A stretch of 21,557 nt of DNA from an uncultured Porphyromonadaceae bacterium (GTDB taxonomy: Bacteria; Bacteroidota; Bacteroidia; Bacteroidales; Muribaculaceae): contig CABQCA010000021.1 in NCBI GenBank assembly GCA_902462525.1, positions 1 to 21,557 on the forward strand, in the 5' to 3' direction. Shown here piece by piece: positions 9,029 to 16,861 of the stretch; position 1 is the stretch's first letter; every line of letters starts with the position of its first letter. The notes under the pieces were generated by a model, which was not told the DNA's origin, did no database searches, and was given only the letters and a program-made list of their open reading frames with translations. The position numbers were made by a program, and so were the translations under genes.

Positions 9029-10894
9029 ATGAAACTGAAATCCATCATATACGCTCTCGGAGGACTGGCTCTTGCAGCAGCTTCCACGGGCTGCGAGGAC
9101 GAAAAGGACCTGATAATCGTCGAAGGAAATCTGCCAATCAAGACATCGACCCTCTACATGGTGGGCGACGCCACTCCCAACGGCTGGAGCATTGACGCCC
9201 CCACCCCCCTTGAGGCGTCGGCCGACGACGCCCTCGTGTTCGAATGGGAAGGTAATCTCAACCCCGGTGAAATGAAGCTGTGCCTCACCGCCGGCAGCTG
9301 GGACGCTCCTTTTATCCGTCCCGTCAACAACGGCGACGAAATAGGCCGTACGGCAATCAACAATGCAGTCTTCGGCATGCATGCCGGGGACCCCGACAAC
9401 AAATGGCGTGTGACCGAAGCCGGTGTCTACCGTCTGTCGTTCAATCTGCGCGACTGGACCATGAGTACCGCTTATGTACGCGAGCAGGATGCCCCTGAAA
9501 TTACGCCTATCGAAGCCGAAGCGCTCTATCTTGTGGGCAACGCTTCGCCGCTGAACGACTGGAACATCGACAATCCTACTGAAGTTGAGAAGAAATCGCA
9601 GTATGAGTTCGTGTTCGAAGGACCGCTCTATGCCGGCGAACTCAAGGCCTGCATAGCGACCGGCGACTGGGGTGTGCCGTTTATTCGTCCGGCCACCGAC
9701 GGAGTAGTCATTTCCAAAGACGGTGTCGCTGACAATAACTTTGTGTTCACAACCGGTCCCGATAACAAGTGGAAGGTAGAGACTCCCGGTATTTACCGTC
9801 TAAGTTTCAATCTCAAGGACTGGACTGTAGCCGCCGAATATCTCGAGGAATTCAAACCGGCATCCAAGCTTTATATGATAGGCGAAGCCACCGCAGGCGG
9901 CTGGAGCTGGGACGCTGCTACGGTAATAACGGCTGCGGCTGACAACGACAATCTCTTCATATGGGAAGGCGAACTGGCCCGGGGCACCTTCAAGGCAGCC
10001 CGTGAGAAAGATTTCGGCGCCGCCTTCTACCGCCCGGCCGGAGCAGGTTACACTGTGTCGGACAAAGGTGTCAGTGCCCATGAAATGGTTTTCACTACCG
10101 GTCCAGACGACCAGTGGGAAGTTACTGTGGCAGGCGATTACCGTCTGACCTTCGACACAGAGAACATGACTTTCAATGCCGAATACATTGGCGGCGGTCA
10201 GGTTCATGTTTCGCCGCTCTACATGATAGGCACGGCCACCGCAGGCGGCTGGAGTCTTGACGATGCTACCGAAGTGCCGGCCGATGCATCGAACGCCGAT
10301 GTTTTCGTATGGGAAGGCGAACTCGCCAAGGGCACCTTCAAGGCAGCCCGTGAGAAAGATTTCGGGGCCGCCTTCTACCGCCCGGCCGGCGCCGGCTATA
10401 CTGTGTCGGAAAGCGGTGTGAGCGGCCATGAGATGGTCTGCACCACCGGTCCCGACGATCAGTGGGAAGTGACTGTGGCAGGCAAGTACCGCCTTACTTT
10501 CGATACCGCAAACATGACTTTCAACGCCGAATTCCTCGGCGCATCCCAGCCGCAGGCACGTCCTCTCTACATGATAGGGAGCGCCACAGCCGGGGGCTGG
10601 AGCCTCGACGATGCCACCGAGCTAAAGGCTGTCGAGGGGAGCGAGGGTGTGTACACATGGACCGGCGCCCTGAAGCAGGGCGAGTTCAAGTGCTCGTTCG
10701 AGCGTGACTTCGGGGCGGAGTTTTTCCGTCCGTCGGCCGATGGCTGCACTGTTTCTAAGGCCGGTGTGTCGGCCCCCGACATGATCTGCCGCGCCGGCGA
10801 CCCCGACTACAAGTGGAATGTTGTTGATGAGGGCACTTATGAAATTACCCTCGATACAAAGAACATGACAATATCCGTCAACTATAAAAACTGA
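9029..10894 (+). CDS. SusE/SusF-like surface lipoprotein with five carbohydrate-binding modules
   Basis: Outer-membrane lipoprotein that likely holds glycan at the cell surface. The signal peptide ends at lipobox STGC (Cys22), followed by EDEKD, an acidic export-type signal. Five homologous modules start at about residues 42, 166, 281, 397 and 513 (period about 116). Each opens with LYxxGxAxxxxWxxDxxT, has an internal FxRP-type turn and a DPD/GPDxxWxV stretch, and ends in a YRLxFxxxxxT strand. This matches the SusE/SusF C-terminal starch-binding fold; B. thetaiotaomicron SusF has three such modules as I recall. Modules 3 and 4 are nearly identical in DNA over long runs, pointing to recent 348-bp tandem duplication. 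The GH27-like gene follows after 17 bp. Function as a glycan binder is inferred from family and operon. Confidence 0.88.
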   Translation: MKLKSIIYALGGLALAAASTGCEDEKDLIIVEGNLPIKTSTLYMVGDATPNGWSIDAPTPLEASADDALVFEWEGNLNPGEMKLCLTAGSWDAPFIRPVNNGDEIGRTAINNAVFGMHAGDPDNKWRVTEAGVYRLSFNLRDWTMSTAYVREQDAPEITPIEAEALYLVGNASPLNDWNIDNPTEVEKKSQYEFVFEGPLYAGELKACIATGDWGVPFIRPATDGVVISKDGVADNNFVFTTGPDNKWKVETPGIYRLSFNLKDWTVAAEYLEEFKPASKLYMIGEATAGGWSWDAATVITAAADNDNLFIWEGELARGTFKAAREKDFGAAFYRPAGAGYTVSDKGVSAHEMVFTTGPDDQWEVTVAGDYRLTFDTENMTFNAEYIGGGQVHVSPLYMIGTATAGGWSLDDATEVPADASNADVFVWEGELAKGTFKAAREKDFGAAFYRPAGAGYTVSESGVSGHEMVCTTGPDDQWEVTVAGKYRLTFDTANMTFNAEFLGASQPQARPLYMIGSATAGGWSLDDATELKAVEGSEGVYTWTGALKQGEFKCSFERDFGAEFFRPSADGCTVSKAGVSAPDMICRAGDPDYKWNVVDEGTYEITLDTKNMTISVNYKN

Positions 10895-10911
10895 AACAAC
10901 AAGCACGATAT

Positions 10912-11133
10912 ATGAAAAAGATGGGCATAATTGCATCGGCTGTTCTTGCAGCCCTGACTCTGGCAAGCTGTTCCGACGACATAGAAATGCGCTACCCGCC
11001 GAAGTTCGAGCTCCCTGAGCTTCCACACCTACAAGGCACCGCTCTACTGGAGCGTCTACGAATACTGCTACGAGCAGTCGATATCCGGTGTGGCAAACGA
11101 AAACATGGATATCACGCCCGCGGAGTGGGATAA
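10912..11133 (+). pseudogene. 5' fragment of GH27-like gene (lipoprotein signal, before frameshift)
   Basis: This frame encodes a lipoprotein signal peptide with lipobox LASC (Cys20) followed by SDDIE, a surface-export-like acidic stretch, and continues convincingly to about PPKFELP. After about 11010 it turns into unlikely sequence and ends at 11133. The +1 frame, open from 10985, instead reads SFHTYKAPLYWSVYEYCYEQ, which joins directly to the glycosidase body at 11090. The two frames therefore look like one gene split by a single-base insertion (or 2-bp deletion) near 11008-11020. There is no homopolymer there. Either the gene is inactivated or this is an assembly error; I see no slippery site that would argue for programmed frameshifting. 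Confidence 0.75.
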
Positions 11134-12313
11134 AATCATCGACTGGGTGGCCACCGACCTCAAGCCCTATGGCTATGATATGGTATGTACCGACGGTTTC
11201 ATTCCCATGCTTGCAAAGGACGCCTCTGGCTACATGACTCACTACGGGTCGATGTCGCTGAAAGATCTTGTGGCCAAGTGCAAGGCCAAGGGTATCAAAG
11301 TCGGTGTGTACGACAATCCGCTGTGGATTCATGGTCCGGGCGAGACAAAAATAGCCGGCACGGACTATACTTTCTCCGACCTCTACTATAAGCACACGGG
11401 CGACATCATGAATCCCAGCGCCGAGAATCAGTGGTTCAACTGGGCGGTTGCCGAAAATCCGGGCACAAGAGAATACATCGATGGCTTTTTCAAACATTAC
11501 AAGGATCTGGGAATCGAATATATCCGCATCGATTTTCTCTCGTGGTACGAAGACGGCAAGGACCGCGGCATGGGCATCGTAGGGCATGGTTACGGCCGTG
11601 CTTCATACGCCCGCGCTCTGGCCTACATCGCCGAATCGGCAAAAAAATACGGCATTTTCACTTCGCTGGTGATGCCTCATCTCTACAACGATGCCGAGGT
11701 TGAGGCAAAATACGGCAACATGGTGAGAATAGTATGCGATACGGCCGGAGGCGGCTGGTGGCACTGCTCCTCACAGGAGAAGGGCAAGTCGTACACCACG
11801 TGGCCCAACTGCATGAACATGTTCGACGGTTTCACCTACTGGTCGCATATTACCGGCCGGGGCAAAGTGATTCCTGACGGCGATTTTATCCGTCTGAACA
11901 AGTTCGACACCGATGCCGAACGCGAAACGGTGGTGTCGCTTCAGCTTATGGCCGGCGGCCCTGTGACGGTTTCCGACCAGTACAACACCATTGGTGACAA
12001 TCTGAAATTCTATACCAATTCCGAGATTCTTGAACTCAACACCGACCGTTTTGTCGGAAAGCCGCTCAGCGACAAACTCAACGACAGGAACAACGAAGTG
12101 TGGTTCGGTCAGATGTCGAACGGCGACTATGTGGTGGGCCTGTTCAACCGCGACGACAATACTCGCTCCTATTCGCTGAGGCTCAGTGATCTGGGCATAA
12201 AGGGCGAGTGGAAACAGCGCGATCTGTGGCGTCATGCCGACGAAGGTACTTCTGCCGAAATCAAGGCCAATGTGGCGGCTCACGGTTGCAAAATAGTCAG
12301 ACTTTCGAAATAA
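11090..12313 (+). CDS. GH27-like (clan GH-D) glycoside hydrolase, main body after frameshift
   Basis: Body of a retaining alpha-glycosidase of the alpha-galactosidase/isomaltodextranase type; the predicted site of action is the cell surface. The GTG at 11090 is just the first available start in this frame. The barrel's first strand (APLYWS) is encoded upstream in the same frame, so this piece alone probably does not fold properly. Counting from the GTG, YIRID places the expected nucleophile at Asp148, and VRIVCDTAGGG places the acid/base at Asp217, the pattern of clan GH-D. The C-terminal beta domain ends in the typical LWRHADEG and AAHGCKIVRL motifs. It sits 17 bp before the GH97 gene. Substrate is uncertain: alpha-galactoside by family majority, or alpha-1,6-glucan (isomaltodextranase is also GH27) given the SusB-like neighbour. 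Confidence 0.78.
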   Translation: MANENMDITPAEWDKIIDWVATDLKPYGYDMVCTDGFIPMLAKDASGYMTHYGSMSLKDLVAKCKAKGIKVGVYDNPLWIHGPGETKIAGTDYTFSDLYYKHTGDIMNPSAENQWFNWAVAENPGTREYIDGFFKHYKDLGIEYIRIDFLSWYEDGKDRGMGIVGHGYGRASYARALAYIAESAKKYGIFTSLVMPHLYNDAEVEAKYGNMVRIVCDTAGGGWWHCSSQEKGKSYTTWPNCMNMFDGFTYWSHITGRGKVIPDGDFIRLNKFDTDAERETVVSLQLMAGGPVTVSDQYNTIGDNLKFYTNSEILELNTDRFVGKPLSDKLNDRNNEVWFGQMSNGDYVVGLFNRDDNTRSYSLRLSDLGIKGEWKQRDLWRHADEGTSAEIKANVAAHGCKIVRLSK

Positions 12314-12330
12314 TATAACAGCATAAATTG

Positions 12331-14448
12331 ATGAAATACAATATCCTGCTCGCCGCGCTTGGCGCGGCGGCCATAAACTTTGTGCCGACGGTAGCCGTGG
12401 CCGCAGACCTGAGTTCTCCTTCCGGTACCGTGACAGTCCACGCCGATGTGGTCGACGGCGTGCCCACCTACAGTATCGACTACAAGGGCCGTGCGGTGAT
12501 AAAACCGTCGACACTCGGCCTACAGCTTGCCGACGGACCCGACATGACTGACGGTTTCAAGCTCACCGGCACCACGACGTCGACTTTCGACGAGACGTGG
12601 CACCCTGTGTGGGGCGAGAACAGTTCGATCCGCAACAATTACAACGAGCTTCTTCTGACCATGGACCAGCCCGAGCACTACAGGAAGATGAACATACGCT
12701 TCCGTGTGTATGACGACGGTGTGGGTTTCCGCTACGAGTTTCCCCAGGATGGTGTGCTCACATATTTCATCATCAAGGAAGAAAAGACGCAGTTTGTCAT
12801 GACCGGCGATCACACCGCCTGGTGGATTGCCGGCGACTACGATACCCAGGAGTACGACTACACCGAATGCCGCCTTTCCGAAATACGCGGACGGATGAAG
12901 GACGCCATCTGTGGCAACGCCTCGCAAACCCAGTTTTCGCCCACCGGTGTCCAGACTTCCCTGCAGATGAAGACCGACGACGGTCTTTACATCAATCTTC
13001 ATGAGGCCGCTCTTGTAGACTATTCATGCATGCATCTTGACCTTGACGACAAGAACTTTGTGTTCACGTCGTGGCTCACACCCGATGCCCAGGGCAATAA
13101 GGGACATCTCCAGTCGCCGTGCCACTCTCCGTGGCGCACGGTGATGGTAAGCGACGATGCCCGCGATATGCTGTCCTCAAATCTTATTCTGAACCTCAAC
13201 GAGCCATGCGCCTATGATGACACCTCATGGATAAAGCCGGTGAAATACGTGGGTGTCTGGTGGGAGATGATAGGCGGAGGAAAACAATGGTCCTACACCA
13301 ACGACCTCCCATCGGTGAAGCTCAACCGGCTCGACTACAGCGGCACTAAACCGCACGGGCAGCATCCGGCGAACAACGAGAATGTGAAGCGTTACATAGA
13401 TTTCGCTGCAGAACATGGCTTCGATCAGGTGCTTGTCGAAGGCTGGAATGTAGGCTGGGAGGATTGGTTCGGACATTCCAAAGACTATGTTTTTGATTTT
13501 GTGACGCCGTACCCCGACTTCGACATCGCTATGCTCAACGACTATGCACACTCGAAGGGCGTAAAACTGATGATGCATCACGAGACATCGGCTTCGGTGC
13601 GCAACTATGAGCGCCATATGGAGGAAGCCTACAGTCTGATGGACAAGTACGGCTACAATGCCGTGAAGAGCGGCTATGTAGGCAATATGATACCGCGCGG
13701 CGAGCACCACTACGGCCAGTGGCTCAACAACCACTATCTTTACGCCGTCACCGAAGCTGCCCGTCATCACATCATGGTCAACGCCCATGAGGCAGTGCGT
13801 CCTACGGGTCTTTGCCGTACATATCCCAATCTTATCGGCAACGAAAGCGCCCGCGGCACCGAGTACGAGTCGTTTGCCGGCAACAAGCCCTCGCACACCA
13901 CCGTGCTGCCTTTCACACGCCTTCAGGGCGGTCCGATGGACTATACCCCGGGTATTTTCGAGATGGATATGAAAAAAATCAATCCTCAGAGCCAGGGACA
14001 TGTCAACAGTACTCTCGCGCGCCAGCTCGCGCTGTATGTGACGATGTACTCGCCGCTTCAGATGGCTGCCGACTACCCCGAGCACTATGAGCGCTTTATG
14101 GATGCCTTCCAGTTCATCAAGGACGTGGCTGTCGACTGGGACGAGAGCCGCTATATCGAAGCCGAGCCGGGTCGTTACATTGTTGCTGCGCGCAAGGCCA
14201 AAGGCACCGACAAGTGGTTTGTCGGCTGCACTGCAAGCGAGCACGGCCATGAATCGACAGTGCCCCTCGACTTCCTCGACAAGGACAAGAAATATGTGGC
14301 TACCATCTATGCCGATGCTCCCGGTGCAGACTACCGGACCAATCCTCAGGCCTACGTCATCACCAAAAAGGAGGTGACCCACAAGACAAAACTTAAAATG
14401 AAAGCTGCCCCCGGCGGCGGCTATGCCATATCGATTTATCCTCGTTGA
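12331..14448 (+). CDS. susB: SusB-like GH97 alpha-glucosidase
   Basis: Periplasmic calcium-dependent exo-alpha-glucosidase that would release glucose from imported oligosaccharides. The ATG at 12331 (705 aa) begins a signal peptide ending near AVAA; the TTG one codon earlier is less likely. The N-terminal beta-sandwich covers about 25-290, the TIM barrel about 300-600, and a C-terminal beta domain the rest. Key acidic residues are in place: Glu418 (HHETSAS), Glu487 (NAHEAVRP), Glu505 (GNESARG) and Glu511 (TEYESF). They are spaced exactly like Glu439, 508, 526 and 532 of B. thetaiotaomicron SusB as I remember them, with a constant offset of 21. This fits the inverting glucosidase branch rather than the retaining alpha-galactosidase branch. 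It is the last gene of the operon, ending directly at the 8-bp-repeat hairpin. Confidence 0.92.
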   Translation: MKYNILLAALGAAAINFVPTVAVAADLSSPSGTVTVHADVVDGVPTYSIDYKGRAVIKPSTLGLQLADGPDMTDGFKLTGTTTSTFDETWHPVWGENSSIRNNYNELLLTMDQPEHYRKMNIRFRVYDDGVGFRYEFPQDGVLTYFIIKEEKTQFVMTGDHTAWWIAGDYDTQEYDYTECRLSEIRGRMKDAICGNASQTQFSPTGVQTSLQMKTDDGLYINLHEAALVDYSCMHLDLDDKNFVFTSWLTPDAQGNKGHLQSPCHSPWRTVMVSDDARDMLSSNLILNLNEPCAYDDTSWIKPVKYVGVWWEMIGGGKQWSYTNDLPSVKLNRLDYSGTKPHGQHPANNENVKRYIDFAAEHGFDQVLVEGWNVGWEDWFGHSKDYVFDFVTPYPDFDIAMLNDYAHSKGVKLMMHHETSASVRNYERHMEEAYSLMDKYGYNAVKSGYVGNMIPRGEHHYGQWLNNHYLYAVTEAARHHIMVNAHEAVRPTGLCRTYPNLIGNESARGTEYESFAGNKPSHTTVLPFTRLQGGPMDYTPGIFEMDMKKINPQSQGHVNSTLARQLALYVTMYSPLQMAADYPEHYERFMDAFQFIKDVAVDWDESRYIEAEPGRYIVAARKAKGTDKWFVGCTASEHGHESTVPLDFLDKDKKYVATIYADAPGADYRTNPQAYVITKKEVTHKTKLKMKAAPGGGYAISIYPR

Positions 14449-14633
14449 GCGATTAGGCTGATGGGCTGGGCTGACGGGCTGACGAGCTAACGAGCTGACA
14501 GGCTGACGAGCAGTTGGGCAGTCGAGCTGACGAGCAGATGAGCTGTTAGGCAGACGAACTGTTAGGCAGCCTGTCAGCCCAACTGCTCGTCAGCTCGTCA
14601 GCCTGTCAGCTCAACCGCCCATCAGCCTAATCG
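14449..14633. repeat. Long hairpin made of an 8-bp tandem repeat
   Basis: From 14469 to about 14572 the sequence runs in consecutive 8-bp units close to RGCTGACR (about 13 units, several degenerate). It then continues from about 14577 in the reverse complement with the same 8-bp period. The outer arms CGATTAGGCTGATGGGC (14450-14466) and its perfect complement (14617-14633) form a 17-bp stem. Inner arms 14492-14519 and 14577-14612 pair except for one extra unit on the right. It fills the space between the stop codons of two convergent genes and contains the minus-strand gene's TAG. It may act as a bidirectional terminator or 3'-end protector, but there is no T-tract. Confidence 0.8.
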
Positions 14634-15931
14634 GCTTTCAGGCGGAGAAAATCGACAAGCTTCGGGTCATTGAAATGGGGAATGTTGTCTTTTGATATTT
14701 CGCCCGAGCGTTCGATAAAGTAATACGAAGGGAAGCCCTGTATGTTCAGTGTGCTCATAATGCTGTTCGACATATCTTCGTCGGGAATGAAAATGTGAAC
14801 GGCATTGTGAATTTTGGGCGCAAAGGCTTTCCACGCCTCCAAATCCGATTTGAGCCATATTACTGCGAAGATGATATCGGTGCCGCTGAAATACTTCCGC
14901 ACATCCTCGCCTGCCGACAGAGCCGCGCGGCAGGGTCCGCACCATGTGGCACTGACATCCAGATAGACGGGCCGTGACGGAAACCTTTTTTTCAGCCAGT
15001 CGACCGGATTTACATTCCTGATGTCGCTGACTGTGTCGTTTTCCATTACGGCAATACTGCCATTCATAATGCCGGAAAAATCCAAGGTGCTTTCAGCGCC
15101 GGTGTAGAGACGGTCGTAATAAGCCGTGTCCGCAAAGTTTTCGCGGGGAGGAATTACCGCGTCTCCGAGTGTGGCATACATCAGGTCGCGGATTCGAGAT
15201 TTCGGCATGATGTCGGCATATCCGGGATTTCTGTTCATCAGTGCGCTCAGATGATATGGAAAAATCATTACCCTGACATTTCGTTCGTTAAAAACGTCGA
15301 ACAGCGAATCTGTGAGAAACGCCGTCTGTTCGTCGGTGCCGTTTCCTTTGAAACTAATCGCCTGATTGGCCGGAATGAAGATGTTGTCGAGATAAAGTAA
15401 CTCCGCAGTCTCCGGATGCAGCGATTTTTCCTCGATGTACCTGTCGACAATGGCCCGGGTACGGGCTACCTCGCTTTTGAACTTCGGCATATACACCGAA
15501 AGCGGAATCGTGTCGGGAGGCAGCGTAATATCGTAGTAGATCGGAGCAAGATCGCAGAATGCATGGGAATATTCTTCATTGAGGGCAGCATGGTCGCCGG
15601 AAAGATGAAATTCGACCGGCGCTCCAGTTGCGTCGATACTGATGAATATGGAATCGCCCGGCTCGGCATAGGCGTTTATGAACGTCTTGCGTTTATAGTT
15701 GACCGTAAATGTGTGGCCGAAGTAAAATGGCAGACTCACTTCGAACCGTCCCGCAGAGTCGAGTTCGGCAATACAGCGCTTGCTTTTGTCGCTGATGTCA
15801 CATTCGTTGATAATGATACTGCGCGATTTTTTGTCTGGCTTTTCATGCACTATCCCTGATACTTTGATCGACCGTGCAGGAGCCGAAAAGAGCGTGAAGG
15901 CTGTCAGCAGCAAGATAATTGTCCGAAGCAT
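14627..15931 (-). CDS. TlpA/ResA-like thioredoxin-fold protein
   Basis: Secreted thiol-disulfide protein of the Bacteroidetes TlpA-like group. The ATG at 15931 (434 aa) gives a direct signal peptide (LRTIILLLTAFTLFSAPARS); an upstream in-frame ATG at 15982 would bury it. The N-terminal half (about 20-125) is a beta-rich DUF4369-like region with AEPGDSIFISID, common in this group. A helical middle follows, then a thioredoxin domain with active site WCGPC at 330-334 and the cis-proline loop QGFPSYYF. It would act in the periplasm on protein thiols. No partner gene is adjacent, and the next gene upstream has its own promoter, so it is probably monocistronic. Its TAG lies inside the repeat hairpin. 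Domain assignment is secure; physiological substrate is unknown. Confidence 0.85.
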   Translation of the reverse strand: MLRTIILLLTAFTLFSAPARSIKVSGIVHEKPDKKSRSIIINECDISDKSKRCIAELDSAGRFEVSLPFYFGHTFTVNYKRKTFINAYAEPGDSIFISIDATGAPVEFHLSGDHAALNEEYSHAFCDLAPIYYDITLPPDTIPLSVYMPKFKSEVARTRAIVDRYIEEKSLHPETAELLYLDNIFIPANQAISFKGNGTDEQTAFLTDSLFDVFNERNVRVMIFPYHLSALMNRNPGYADIMPKSRIRDLMYATLGDAVIPPRENFADTAYYDRLYTGAESTLDFSGIMNGSIAVMENDTVSDIRNVNPVDWLKKRFPSRPVYLDVSATWCGPCRAALSAGEDVRKYFSGTDIIFAVIWLKSDLEAWKAFAPKIHNAVHIFIPDEDMSNSIMSTLNIQGFPSYYFIERSGEISKDNIPHFNDPKLVDFLRLKAD

Positions 15932-15959
15932 AGTGTAATCATTAATTTTAAATCCGGCG

Positions 15960-15976
15960 GACAGACACAGTCTGTC
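15960..15976 (-). promoter_or_regulatory. Perfect inverted repeat in the leader of the thioredoxin gene
   Basis: GACAGAC (15960-15966), loop ACA and GTCTGTC (15970-15976) form a 7-bp perfect dyad about 30 bp before the start codon. It lies downstream of the predicted promoter, so it could be a repressor site or an mRNA leader hairpin. There is no direct evidence for either. Confidence 0.35.
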
Positions 15977-15999
15977 TTTCACGGTTTATTCCGCAGGTG

Positions 16000-16031
16000 C
16001 GAATTTAGCTTTTTTTTATCGGCGGTGCAAC
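16000..16031 (-). promoter_or_regulatory. Probable promoter of the thioredoxin-fold gene
   Basis: On the minus strand, a -7-like TAAATTCG (16000-16007) is preceded, after a 20-nt spacer, by a -33-like GTTG (16028-16031). Each element departs from TTTG-N20-TAnnTTTG by one base. It would give a leader of about 60 nt containing the GACAGAC dyad. Confidence 0.4.
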
Positions 16032-16201
16032 TATTTATTGGCGGCTATGATTTCGACTGTGCCGTTTCGAATTATCAGATAGAGGACGTAGTCACCCGAT
16101 TTGAAACGGATGGCTACGTCCTTTGTGATATTGCTGCTGAAAATTGAATCGAGGGCGCGGGAGTATTTCCTTATGGCTGATTCTTTGTTATCTTTTACCA
16201 C
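16031..16201 (-). CDS. Possible 56-aa protein downstream of the cupin gene
   Basis: An open frame starts at GTG 16201, overlapping the end of the cupin gene (its TAA is at 16197-16195), and ends with TAG at 16031. The translation looks protein-like: a charged helical start (KDNKESAIRKYSRALDSIF) followed by a beta-rich end (RFKSGDYVLYLIIRNG, then VEIIAANK). Codon use resembles neighbouring genes. The overlap would allow translational coupling to the cupin. I do not recognise a family. It could be a real small protein or the remnant of the C-terminus of a larger gene. Confidence 0.4.
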   Translation of the reverse strand: MVKDNKESAIRKYSRALDSIFSSNITKDVAIRFKSGDYVLYLIIRNGTVEIIAANK

Positions 16202-16644
16202 TTTACGGGTTCACTGAGGATATTACCGTCGGTAGCGTCGTCGGCAGTGAAAGTGTTGCCGCGATATTGCACACAGAGCATTATGAGCGGTTCTGTTCCG
16301 TTGTTGCGGACGCTGCGGCATCCGTCGGGAGCAACACGGACTACGCTGCCTTCTTCCACAGGAAAGACATTCCCGTCAACCTGAAATTCGCCTTTGCCAC
16401 TGAGGAAGAAATACAGTTCCTCGTGATTCTTGTGAGTGTGCAGGAAGCCTGTTTCCTGACCCGGAGCGAATACCTGGAATGAGAATTCACCGCCGGTGGC
16501 GCCCACTGCCTGTCCGCCGAATACCTTTCCGGGAATCTTTATGCCGGCTCCGAGTTCGAGGACATAATCTTTGATGTCGGCAAGTTTGCCGAAATTGGCG
16601 GCACTGAAATTAGGGCCGTTTTCGATTGTCTGAATCTGTTTCAT
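16195..16644 (-). CDS. Single-domain cupin protein
   Basis: A 149-aa cytoplasmic beta-barrel (cupin) protein; the enzymatic or binding role is unknown. The ATG at 16644 is preferred because it lies about 25 nt downstream of a good promoter; the frame extends 10 codons further up but through the leader. The first cupin motif has His69, His71, His74, Glu75 and Glu76 (HTHKNHEE). The second reads PDGCRSV, where the usual metal-binding His is replaced by Ser111, so metal binding may be altered. It is divergently transcribed from an HxlR regulator across a 217-bp shared region with dyad sequences, which suggests it is that regulator's target and possibly linked to redox or electrophile stress. That link is inference. 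Confidence 0.85.
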   Translation of the reverse strand: MKQIQTIENGPNFSAANFGKLADIKDYVLELGAGIKIPGKVFGGQAVGATGGEFSFQVFAPGQETGFLHTHKNHEELYFFLSGKGEFQVDGNVFPVEEGSVVRVAPDGCRSVRNNGTEPLIMLCVQYRGNTFTADDATDGNILSEPVKW

Positions 16645-16671
16645 ATAAGTCGCTGTTTTGTTTTCGCAGTG

Positions 16672-16703
16672 CAAAGGTATAATACAATTTATCGCCTGTC
16701 AAG
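16672..16703 (-). promoter_or_regulatory. Promoter of the cupin gene
   Basis: On the minus strand, TACCTTTG (16672-16679) is an exact -7 element. CTTG (16700-16703) is a near -33 element with a 20-nt spacer. The start point would fall near 16668, about 24 nt before the ATG. Confidence 0.65.
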
Positions 16704-16721
16704 AAGTTACATTTACTTCTT
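16701..16721. promoter_or_regulatory. Dyad overlapping the cupin -33 element (candidate HxlR operator)
   Basis: AAGAAGT (16701-16707) and ACTTCTT (16715-16721) are perfect inverted repeats around a 7-nt spacer. A GTTAC/GTAAC pair (16706-16710 and 16725-16729) overlaps it. The site covers the cupin -33 region, a position suited to repression by the divergent HxlR protein. Confidence 0.45.
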
Positions 16722-16828
16722 ATAGTAACCTTTTTATCGGTTTTGCTGATTGTCAGTGAGAAAAAAATTTCGCAGGTAAATGAATTTTTATTTGGGCTAC
16801 TGTATGACAGTATGTTGATTATAATTAC

Positions 16829-16854
16829 TAACTTTGCAAAAGAAAGTAAGTTAC
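16829..16854 (+). promoter_or_regulatory. hxlR-type gene -7 element and downstream palindrome
   Basis: TAACTTTG at 16829-16836 is an exact -7 element, though no good -33 element is seen at the right distance. The palindrome GTAAGTTAC (16846-16854) lies between it and the ATG at 16862. It shares the GTTAC core with the dyad near the cupin promoter, consistent with autoregulation. Confidence 0.45.
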
Positions 16855-16861
16855 AGAAAAT

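Noticed and set aside
13225..14382. A 385-codon minus-strand frame opposite the GH97 gene
   Set aside because: Antisense to the conserved catalytic barrel with no signal, motif or promoter of its own.
16144..16482. A 112-codon plus-strand frame opposite the cupin gene
   Set aside because: The cupin frame carries family motifs and a good promoter; this one does not.
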